DNA from: Saprospirales bacterium
GTDB taxonomy: Bacteria; Bacteroidota; Bacteroidia; Chitinophagales; Saprospiraceae
Reading direction: 5' to 3'
Length of the DNA: 64,000 nucleotides
NCBI GenBank assembly: GCA_016703765.1
Contig: JADJBL010000001.1
Coordinates: forward strand, 248,001-312,000
Part shown: positions 48,174 through 54,858 of the stretch, piece by piece
Position numbering within the stretch: the stretch's first letter is position 1
Layout: each line of letters begins with the position of its first letter
Position numbers and translations under genes: made by a program
Notes under the pieces: model-generated
Database searches by the model: none
What the model was told of the DNA's origin: nothing
What the model saw: only the letters and a program-made list of their open reading frames with translations

Positions 48174-49245
48174 TTTGGTTTAGTTATAATGTTATCGCTG
48201 GTCAGCACGACTGCGCCATTGCTGGCCAGCATTCTGCCCTCTGCGGTAGCTCCCGAATTCATGGTGATATCGGTTAAAGCCAATACGTTTCCTTTAAAGG
48301 AGGTGAAGCCGCCAATCGTAGCGGAGCTGCCAACCTGCCAAATGACATTTTTTGCTTGAGCGCCTCCGCTAAGGATTACATTGCCTCCAGCTCCCCCAAC
48401 GGTAGTGAAGTTGGAAGCGATTTGAAAAATCCAGACCGCATCTGCATCGCCCTGTGCGTCAAGGGTCAGATCGCCCGACTGGATTAAAAGGGTAGAGGTC
48501 GATCTATAAATACCAGGGGCAAGCGTGGTGCCTCCCAGATCGCCGGCAACTGTGATATGAGCCGGGGAATTCGCTGTCTTTGCAGATTGATAGGCAAGTG
48601 TCAGGTCTTGTTTGGCCTGGATCAGCATCGCGGGGATACCAAGCGGAGCGATATCATCGGAAGCGTACATGGCTCCATTCAGGACAAGGCCCGGAGGAAA
48701 CCGGTAATCGAAGAGCGAACTCCTGGGCTAATCCCGATATCCATATCGTGAATCTCGCTGAAGCCCGCGTTGTTGCTAATTCCCACGCCTGCTATGATTC
48801 CGAACTGGGCAACCGTATTAAGATTGACAAGCGGCGGGGCTACTGTGGCATTGGTGCGAAAGGTCCAAACGTAATCGGCTTGCAAGGCATTCCCTCTGAC
48901 CTCTTTAACCGAGGTCGAGATCCTGGCAGTGTAATCCGTGTTGGGGGCCAGATTGCTTGCGGGAGTGAAGAAGGCGGTAGAGTCGGCGTAGGTCACCACT
49001 CCTTCCACCTGCGTAGGTCCGTGCAAAGTGAAAGATACCTGGTTGATCGTTGCCGGGTTCATCCGTGTATTAAAGGAGGCTGAAATTATCCTGTTGATCG
49101 GCACGTTGGTTGCTCCTTGATCCGGGTTTGTCGACACCACAATCGGGCATTCTCCAACAATTTCTACAAACTCATCTTTTTGGCATCCGGCAATAAATAC
49201 CCCGGACACTATTGCAAGAATTGCAAATAGTTTTTTTGCTTTCAT
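48170..49245 (-). CDS. DUF3494 ice-binding-like lipoprotein, one frameshift
   Basis: 358 aa after adding one T in a T-run near 48697. Lipoprotein signal MKAKKLFAILAIVSGVFIAGC, a bacterial Ig-like domain (STNPDQGATNVPINRIISASF, core NVPINRIISASFN) at about 35-130, then a DUF3494 domain (FGIIAGVGISNNAGFSEIHDMDIGISPG, core SEIHDMDIGISPG; WIFQIASNFTT; GNVLALTDITMNSGA). The family includes antifreeze proteins, but many members act in adhesion. Second gene of operon D between YtxH and the OmpA-like gene. A hairpin precedes it. Confidence 0.82.
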
Positions 49246-49272
49246 TTTTTTAAATTTAACTAGTGAAAATAT

Positions 49273-49310
49273 CTTTCCGGCACAAAGGCGAATCCTTTAG
49301 TGCCGGAAAG
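49273..49310 (-). promoter_or_regulatory. Stable hairpin before the DUF3494 lipoprotein gene
   Basis: CTTTCCGGCAC (49273-49283) pairs perfectly with GTGCCGGAAAG (49300-49310), with AAAGG/CCTTT pairing further inside. It lies 28 bp before the ATG without a T-run, so it could be an attenuator or mRNA-stability element within operon D. Confidence 0.6.
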
Positions 49311-49417
49311 CTTTGCGCAATTCCCGAAAGGGCTACTACGTGGAGCCTCGCCCGATAAACTCGGCAATATTGCAGGAATTGGTTTTTGGGAATTTATTCA
49401 GGCTTAGGCGTCGCCTT

Positions 49418-49696
49418 TTACTTCATTCCGGCATTCATTTTCGCCTCTACTTCTTTTGCTTTCTGCTTTCCATTCTCGAACAAATGGGTTGCCTCCTCCT
49501 TCAGGGTATTAAACTTGTTGGTCATGCCATTTACCGCTTCATGGTACTTGGCGCCCACTTCGTCTACATACTTTTTACTTTTCTTGGAAATTTTGTTCCG
49601 GGTGGAGGTTCCTTTATCAGGAGCGAACAGGATACCCAACACCGCGCCGGCGGCTACGCCTGCCAAAACGCCTAAAAATACTTTGCCGTAATTCAT
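49418..49696 (-). CDS. YtxH-domain protein, copy 2
   Basis: 92 aa: Gly-rich transmembrane helix (VFLGVLAGVAAGAVLGILFAP) then APDKGTSTRNKISKKSKKYVD and a lysine-rich helical tail. Paralogue of the gene at 40161 (shared LFAPDKG-TRxKI). First gene of operon D, with a leader of about 30 nt from promoter D. Confidence 0.9.
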   Translation of the reverse strand: MNYGKVFLGVLAGVAAGAVLGILFAPDKGTSTRNKISKKSKKYVDEVGAKYHEAVNGMTNKFNTLKEEATHLFENGKQKAKEVEAKMNAGMK

Positions 49697-49733
49697 GATC
49701 TATGTTTTAAAAAATGATCTAAACTTAATAAAT

Positions 49734-49801
49734 GAAAGATACGCCTGTCCTGACTGGTATGCGTTACACAATTCCGTTTAAGTGTTACATTATTCACTCA
49801 T
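49734..49801 (-). promoter_or_regulatory. Regulon promoter D (YtxH-DUF3494-OmpA operon)
   Basis: Minus strand: AATAATGTAAC (TGTAAC at 49784-49789), AATTGTGTAAC (TGTAAC at 49763-49768), spacing 21 bp, then 21 bp to the -7 box TATCTTTC (49734-49741). It begins 17 bp after the mlaD stop. Confidence 0.87.
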
Positions 49802-49817
49802 TCGGCGATTATTTCCT

Positions 49818-50546
49818 TTATTGCTTTTCTTCTTCCAATTTTTTTTCTTCGGCCTCTTTCTTAATTTTCTCCGCTTCTTTTTCCTTCTTTTTGAAGTGCC
49901 CCCTTAACAGAATGTTGTCTTTAGCTGCCTGCATGTTTTCATCCAGGCCTTTGGAGCTTCTCCTGAGGTTCAGCATGGTTTGATCCAGGTTTTGGGCAAT
50001 GGTTGTATCCTGGATCAATCTGCCAAGCGTTCCGCTTCCGCTGTTTATTTTTACCATGATTTCAGCCAGTTGTTCTGTGACAACTTCGGCGTAACCCGCC
50101 GTCACCCTCAAACTTGCCATGATGGCGTCCGTTTCAATAGGTTCTACAGACTCGAGCTCTTGTCCGTTTTTTACCATTGGCGAATCCCCGCTTCCTTGCG
50201 TGACAATGACCAGACGGTCGCCAATAAGCCCTTCCGAGCCTATTGCCACTCCGCAATCCTGCCGAATGAACTTTTTCACACTTTGCTTGATGAGCAAATC
50301 GACCCGGACCGTCGAATCGTTGATGATCGCGATGTTGTCCACGGTACCCACATTGATGCCTGAGAAGCGGACATTATTTCCCACCTGCAGCCCGCTTACA
50401 TTGTAAAATGTGGAAGTAACCTTAAAAACGGGGTCGAATAAGTGTTTTTGTTTTCCAATAATAAAAATTGCAAATACAAAAATTGCAAGTCCTATTATAA
50501 CAAAAAGCCCTAAGCGGACTTTGAAATTTTGCGTGTGCGTATTCAT
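49818..50546 (-). CDS. mlaD: MlaD-type MCE-domain lipid-transport protein
   Basis: 242 aa. One N-terminal transmembrane helix (LGLFVIIGLAIFVFAIFIIG) and an MCE domain (VSGLQVGNNVRFSGINVGTVDNI), then a helical stretch and a highly charged C-terminal coiled coil of Lys/Glu repeats. It is the periplasmic substrate-binding subunit of the inner-membrane Mla phospholipid transporter. Third gene of the mlaE-mlaF-mlaD operon (about 40 bp after mlaF). Confidence 0.88.
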   Translation of the reverse strand: MNTHTQNFKVRLGLFVIIGLAIFVFAIFIIGKQKHLFDPVFKVTSTFYNVSGLQVGNNVRFSGINVGTVDNIAIINDSTVRVDLLIKQSVKKFIRQDCGVAIGSEGLIGDRLVIVTQGSGDSPMVKNGQELESVEPIETDAIMASLRVTAGYAEVVTEQLAEIMVKINSGSGTLGRLIQDTTIAQNLDQTMLNLRRSSKGLDENMQAAKDNILLRGHFKKKEKEAEKIKKEAEEKKLEEEKQ

Positions 50547-50586
50547 AAAATTTTAGATTAAATATGCAGAAGATGCAATTCTTCCT

Positions 50587-51370
50587 CTACATAAAAAATG
50601 ATTTAATAAGCGGGTCGGCAGATGTTTCAAAATCATCCACCTTTCCTTCCAGATAAACCTCTCCTTCATTGATCATGACAATGCGGTCGGCTGTTTGGCG
50701 TACACATTTCATATCGTGGGTTATGATGATAGAGGAGGTTTTATATTTTTCTGAATTTCATTTATGAGTGCACTTATTTCATCGGAAGTGACGGGGTCGA
50801 GCCCGGTGGTAGGTTCGTCATACAGCATGATCATAGGGTCTACAATAACAGTACGCGCCAAACTTATCCTTTTGCGCATACCACCGGAAAGCTGGGAAGG
50901 CATTTTATGCAATGCATCTGCCAAACCGACATTTTCCAAAACCTCATTAACTTTTTCTCGATTTCCTTTTCCGTAAGGTTCTTTTTAATCCTGCGCAGTG
51001 GAAATTCGAGATTCTCTCTCACCGTCATGGAGTCATACAATGCCCCGCTTTGAAACAGAAAACCGATTTTCTGCCTTAATTCAGCTAATTCTATTCGGTT
51101 CAAAGCGTATACATCCTGCCCAAAAACTTTTATCGTTCCACCGTCTGCATTTAACAACCTGACAATACACTTTATGAGAACAGATTTCCCGCTGCCCGAC
51201 TTTCCAAGCACGCCTATGTTTTCGCCGGGAAAAAGATTTAGCGAAACGCTTTTCAGCACCGCCTGGTTGCCAAAAGACTTCTGAAGGTTATTTATTTCAA
51301 TAACCGGCTCCTTGCTATCCTTCTTTGTTGCAGCTATAATTCCGGGTTCTATTTTAGTTGTATCTTTCAT
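50587..51370 (-). CDS. mlaF: MlaF-type ABC transporter ATPase, two homopolymer frameshifts
   Basis: 261 aa once one A is added in each of two A-runs (near 50965 and 50745). Walker A GKSGSGKSVL, Q-loop FLFQSGALYDSMTVREN, signature LSGGMRKRISLART, Walker B MLYDEPTTGLDP and the H-loop IIITHDMKCVRQTADRIVM are all present, the last only in the third frame. Energises the MlaE permease. The ATG at 51370 overlaps the mlaE stop (ATGA). Confidence 0.87.
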
Positions 51371-52206
51371 ATCAGCATATCTGTAATTTGAACTGCAATC
51401 AGATCCAGAATGATCACCAGCAGTGATGCCAATACGACAGAGGAATTTGCGGCAACGCCAACGCTTTCTGTGCCACGCCCTGCATTGTATCCTTTGTAGC
51501 ATCCTACTAGTCCAATGACAGCTCCGAAAAAGAATGATTTTATGACAGCGGGGAAAAAATCTAAAAACTCAATTTGCCCAAATGCCTGGCCAAAAAACAA
51601 AAAAAACGACACCTCTCCCTTAATGTTAGCTCCGGCCCAGCTTCCCAGGATCCCGAGGGCATCTGCGTATAATGTTAGAAGAGGTATCATGAGCGTAGCT
51701 GCCAGGATCCTTGTCACAAGCAAAAATTTTACCGGGTTGGTCGAGGATACTTCCATGGCGTCGATCTGTTCGGAAACTTTCATGGACCCCAATTCGGCGC
51801 CCATCCCGGAGCCAATTTTTCCTGCACACATTAATGCTGTAATTACCGGACCCATTTCCCTGATGAGAGATATTGCCACCATTCCAGGAAGCATGGTTAC
51901 AGCTCCAAAATCAACAAGCACCGGGCGCGACTGAATGGTAAGCACCAGGCCCATGATGGTGCCGGTCACTGCGATAAGGGGAAGGGTTTTGTATCCGATC
52001 TGAAAACATTGCCGAAAAAACTCCTTAAACTCAAAATTGCGGGAAAAAGTCTCTCTTGTTATGCTCGCAATAAACAGTGAAACATTGCCAATATCTGTTA
52101 AAAAACTGCTCGCCTTTTCTATTTCGACGATCGTTTTTTCGCTAACCTTGATAGATTGCTCCGTCGCAAATCCTTTTACTTTTTTTACAGCCTTTATTTC
52201 TTTCAT
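51367..52206 (-). CDS. mlaE: MlaE-type permease
   Basis: 279 aa, five or six membrane helices with the MlaE signature region (GAVTMLPGMVAISLIREMGPVITALMCAGKIGSGMGAELGSM, core SLIREMGPVITALMCAGKIG). Inner-membrane channel of the phospholipid transporter. First gene of the mla operon, 64 bp after the terminator of the upstream transcript, so it must have its own promoter in 52207-52269. No regulon element of the 21-bp type is seen there. Confidence 0.9.
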   Translation of the reverse strand: MKEIKAVKKVKGFATEQSIKVSEKTIVEIEKASSFLTDIGNVSLFIASITRETFSRNFEFKEFFRQCFQIGYKTLPLIAVTGTIMGLVLTIQSRPVLVDFGAVTMLPGMVAISLIREMGPVITALMCAGKIGSGMGAELGSMKVSEQIDAMEVSSTNPVKFLLVTRILAATLMIPLLTLYADALGILGSWAGANIKGEVSFFLFFGQAFGQIEFLDFFPAVIKSFFFGAVIGLVGCYKGYNAGRGTESVGVAANSSVVLASLLVIILDLIAVQITDMLI

Positions 52207-52269
52207 TTTCTCGCTATTGGAGTTTTTATCCGGATATTGTCTTCTCTTGAAAGTCGAAAAGACACAAAA

Positions 52270-52291
52270 GCCCGTTCCTTTCAGAACGGGC
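52270..52291 (-). terminator. Rho-independent terminator of operon E
   Basis: GCCCGTTC (52270-52277) pairs with GAACGGGC (52284-52291); the minus strand continues TTTTGTGTC. It separates the outer-membrane beta-barrel gene from the mla operon. Confidence 0.85.
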
Positions 52292-52337
52292 CTCGTGTTT
52301 AGTAGGGTAGGTATTTAATTGCTCAACTCTCACTTTA

Positions 52338-53015
52338 TCAAAATAAAAGGGACATTCCGATATAAGCAGCTTTCGTATTGACGTGGGTCCTGTCGAGAAT
52401 GTAATAGGCGTCCGTAGCGATGCTGTTTGAATTATCGCTGATATCAAACAAGCCTAAGACCCCACGGTATCCCAAGCCCAGACGAAAAGTGCGCGAGGGG
52501 TTGATACCGAAATCGAGGCCCGCGCCGTAAGCAAGGCCTATATCGCCTTTCTTTACGGATAGTACGGCTTTGGGGGTCGAGTTATCGCCACCGGTCGTGA
52601 AAAGATTGCTCCCGGCGCTAATCCCTATCTGCGGACCTCCCACGATATTTAAATTGACCAGTTTGGTCTTCCCCGTGTTGAGGGAAAGCAGCAGGGGAAT
52701 ATTTAGGTATCGCAGGTTGACCCTTCTTTCCACGTTTTGTTCCTTATACTTCTGGGAAACGGAGCTGTATATTACTTCGCCCTGGACCCCTATATGCTCT
52801 GAAAAATTGAACCCCAGTAATGCGCCAATTCCAAATCCCAGGGTTACCTCCCCTTTTACTTTGCCACCTGAAGAAGTTTGCAACTCGAAGGCGGAAAATG
52901 TAGGCATCAAACGCAGACCAAATTCTCCTTTTTGTGCATCCACATGATAGGTGCATGCAAACAAGAGTGCAATGGCAGGGAGGAATTTTAAAATGATATT
53001 TTTTGAAAATTTCAT
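52338..53015 (-). CDS. Outer-membrane beta-barrel protein (PorT-like)
   Basis: 225 aa from ATG 53015 with signal peptide (MKFSKNIILKFLPAIALLFA..., cut after VDAQ). The mature part alternates strands as in eight-stranded porin-family barrels: FGLRLMPTFSAFEL, GALLGFNFSEHIGVQGEVIYS, LRYLNIPLLLSL, VGGPQIGISAGSNL, GAGLDFGINPSRTFRLGLGY, ending with aromatic F. Second gene of operon E behind the Thivi_2564-like gene. The longer frame to 53222 overlaps that gene and is rejected. Confidence 0.85.
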   Translation of the reverse strand: MKFSKNIILKFLPAIALLFACTYHVDAQKGEFGLRLMPTFSAFELQTSSGGKVKGEVTLGFGIGALLGFNFSEHIGVQGEVIYSSVSQKYKEQNVERRVNLRYLNIPLLLSLNTGKTKLVNLNIVGGPQIGISAGSNLFTTGGDNSTPKAVLSVKKGDIGLAYGAGLDFGINPSRTFRLGLGYRGVLGLFDISDNSNSIATDAYYILDRTHVNTKAAYIGMSLLF

Positions 53016-53086
53016 TTTCTTTATGCTTAAAAAATTGTGAAAAATCGGATTTTGGGATATGCTTTCAGGTCCGAGCTGCGTCGTAT

Positions 53087-53272
53087 TTAAATCCGCAGGC
53101 TTTTTAAAGAATCCAAAAGCCCGAATGCCTGTAGGAGCCATATAACCAAAACAATCACCACAACTGCGTTGAGGATGTTTTTGATCTTGCGGTCCATCGG
53201 TATGTAAGCGTTCACAAGCCATAGGATTACGCCTACAACGATCAGTACGAAAAGAACATTAAGTAAAGGCAT
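53087..53272 (-). CDS. Thivi_2564-family small membrane protein
   Basis: 61 aa, two transmembrane helices (NVLFVLIVVGVILWLVNAYI and NAVVVIVLVIWLLQAFGLL) joined by the signature PMDRKIKNIL. Small family of unknown function, frequent in Bacteroidota and Proteobacteria stress clusters. First gene after promoter E, leader about 18 nt. Confidence 0.85.
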   Translation of the reverse strand: MPLLNVLFVLIVVGVILWLVNAYIPMDRKIKNILNAVVVIVLVIWLLQAFGLLDSLKSLRI

Positions 53273-53296
53273 AATATTGATTTAAGGATGATGATA

Positions 53297-53364
53297 CAAA
53301 GGTGTCTTTATTACCACTGGCAAGCGTTACACAATTTTTTATTTTAGTTGCATTATTCACACAT
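53297..53364 (-). promoter_or_regulatory. Regulon promoter E (Thivi_2564-like operon)
   Basis: Minus strand: AATAATGCAAC (TGCAAC at 53347-53352), AATTGTGTAAC (TGTAAC at 53326-53331), spacing 21 bp, then 21 bp to the -7 box CACCTTTG (53297-53304). Confidence 0.85.
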
Positions 53365-53460
53365 TGACGATGGAGGCCGGGCAAAAAAAATGTGGCGCCC
53401 CAAAAGAGAATGAGGCAGCCACGATTGCTATGGGAATAGATATAAATTGCAAAAGGGTTC

Positions 53461-53616
53461 TTAAATAGGCCTTCTCCCCTGAATTACCCTGAGAAGAATC
53501 ACGACAATCGCAATGACGAGCAGAACGTGAATGAGATTTCCTGCGCCGTAGCCAAGAAAACCAACAAGCCATGCGATGATTAAAATAACGGCAACGATAT
53601 AAAGTAAATTTCCCAT
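53461..53616 (-). CDS. lmo0937-family small membrane protein
   Basis: 51 aa: MGNLLYIVAVILIIAWLVGF, then LGYGAGNLIHVLLVIAIVVI and LLRVIQGRRPI, two hydrophobic helices with the G-x-G-x-G-N-LIH centre typical of the lmo0937 family. ATG at 53616 and TAA at 53461-53463. Second gene of operon F, 39 bp after the 105-aa gene. Confidence 0.85.
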   Translation of the reverse strand: MGNLLYIVAVILIIAWLVGFLGYGAGNLIHVLLVIAIVVILLRVIQGRRPI

Positions 53617-53655
53617 GGTTTTTTAATTAAATCGTTTTTGCTTTTTTTAAAAAGT

Positions 53656-53973
53656 TTAGAGCAGAATAACCAGGAGCAGAATGATAATCAGGATCGCGCC
53701 GACAGAAATGTAAACCCCGCCGCCAATTTCCCTGAGCTCGCTTTTAATGTCGCGAACTTCTTTGCGAAGCTGTTTCCTTTCGGTCGAACTCATGGTGGAA
53801 AAATCCATTGCTTTGATCTCGTCCAGCCTGATTTGCAAAGCGATAGCTTCCGGAGATTCCGGCGCATCCTCTACAGTCTTGGAAACGGGGACAATGGCCG
53901 TTCCTGCATCCGATTGGGTGGGGATAAAAAACAGCAGGAATGCTGCAAAAAAGAGTGGGGTGAATTTTCTCAT
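53656..53973 (-). CDS. Small exported membrane-anchored protein
   Basis: 105 aa. N-terminal signal peptide (MRKFTPLFFAAFLLFFIPTQSDA), a helical charged middle (TERKQLRKEVRDIKSELREIGGG) and a C-terminal transmembrane helix (VYISVGAILIIILLLVILL). I do not recognise a named family; similar small proteins occur next to lmo0937 genes. First gene after promoter F with a leader of about 34 nt. Confidence 0.8.
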   Translation of the reverse strand: MRKFTPLFFAAFLLFFIPTQSDAGTAIVPVSKTVEDAPESPEAIALQIRLDEIKAMDFSTMSSTERKQLRKEVRDIKSELREIGGGVYISVGAILIIILLLVILL

Positions 53974-54013
53974 GATGATAAACTTTTATTTTTTGTGGAT
54001 AATTTCCACAGAA

Positions 54014-54081
54014 CAAAAGTCATCACCTTTGGCTGGATATGTGTTATATAATTACGGGAATAATTTACATAATTCACACAT
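54014..54081 (-). promoter_or_regulatory. Regulon promoter F (105-aa protein / lmo0937 operon)
   Basis: Minus strand: AATTATGTAAA (TGTAAA at 54064-54069), AATTATATAAC (TATAAC at 54043-54048), spacing 21 bp, then 21 bp to the -7 box GACTTTTG (54014-54021). The distal GTGTGA supplies the stop codon of AraC copy 2. Confidence 0.83.
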
Positions 54082-54634
54082 CCTCAAGCATACTGCGCCT
54101 TTTGCGCTTGAGCATCTTGAAAAAGGTCGGCGTTAATCCCGTCACCTTTTTAAACTGGTTGGACAAATGCGCCACGCTGCTGTAGTTCAGCTTATAGGAT
54201 ATTTCGGTAAGGTTGAGCTCATCGTATAAGAGCAATTCCTTCACCCGCTCAATTTTATGCGCAATGATATAATGTTCGATCGTGATACCCGTTGCCTCAG
54301 AGAAAAGGTTGGCGAGGTAGGTGTAGTCGTGATGAAGCTTCTCACTCAGGTATTCGGAGTTTTTTGTCTTGGGCAGCTCGTCCGCGTAATGGACCATTTC
54401 AATGATGACGCTTTTTATCCTTTCGATCATGATGGCCTTATTGTCATCCATCAGCTCGAGCCCCGTTTTCAATAAACCCTCTCTCAGTTTTTCGCGCTGC
54501 TCTACCGAAATCGGGTCTTTCACCTCCACTTCCCCCAAGTCCACTACTCCGAAGTGCAGCCCGAGTTTCTCTAACTCTGACTTCACGATCATTTTGCAGC
54601 GGATCGAGACCATGTATTTGATGTATAACTTCAT
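54074..54634 (-). CDS. AraC-type regulator, copy 2, with HMA-like N-terminal domain
   Basis: 186 aa from ATG 54634 (MKLYIKYMVSIRCKMIV), same length and plan as copy 1 at 40714. The N-terminal ferredoxin-like domain again has SxxC at the metal-loop position. C-terminal AraC DNA-binding domain: YLSEKLHHDYTYLANLFSEA, LTEISYKLNYSSVAHLSNQF, KKVTGLTPTFFKMLKRKRR. The two recognition regions are nearly identical (YSS-AHLSNQFKK-TGLTP), so both may read the same operators. Its stop codon is inside promoter F. A run of 11 G occurs upstream at about 54734-54744. Confidence 0.85.
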   Translation of the reverse strand: MKLYIKYMVSIRCKMIVKSELEKLGLHFGVVDLGEVEVKDPISVEQREKLREGLLKTGLELMDDNKAIMIERIKSVIIEMVHYADELPKTKNSEYLSEKLHHDYTYLANLFSEATGITIEHYIIAHKIERVKELLLYDELNLTEISYKLNYSSVAHLSNQFKKVTGLTPTFFKMLKRKRRSMLEDV

Positions 54635-54799
54635 TATTTTTTTGGAGTAAATGGAGTGGATGAGTAGAGAAATATTCAATACTTGAGAGCCTATCCCTAT
54701 GTTCGAACACAGGCGCCACCCTTTAAGTTCTGCGGGGGGGGGGGGCAAGAAAGTTAATTAAATTGCATCACTATAACAAATATGGCTGCAAAAAAAATT

Positions 54800-54829
54800 A
54801 GGAGGTTTGGATACAGCTCCAAACCTCCT
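54800..54829 (-). terminator. Rho-independent terminator of the RND efflux operon
   Basis: AGGAGGTTTGGA (54800-54811) pairs perfectly with TCCAAACCTCCT (54818-54829); on the minus strand AATTTTTTTT follows. About 30 bp after the RND pump stop. Confidence 0.92.
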
Positions 54830-54858
54830 AAACCTAAAAACTTCCAAAACCCTTACTG

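Noticed and set aside
52338..53222. Extended start at 53222 for the outer-membrane barrel gene
   Set aside because: It would overlap the Thivi_2564-like gene and hide the signal peptide that begins at the ATG 53015.
53357..53572. 71-codon frame overlapping the lmo0937-like gene
   Set aside because: The 51-aa lmo0937 frame on the same strand has a recognisable family pattern; the longer frame does not, and its stop falls in operator E by chance.
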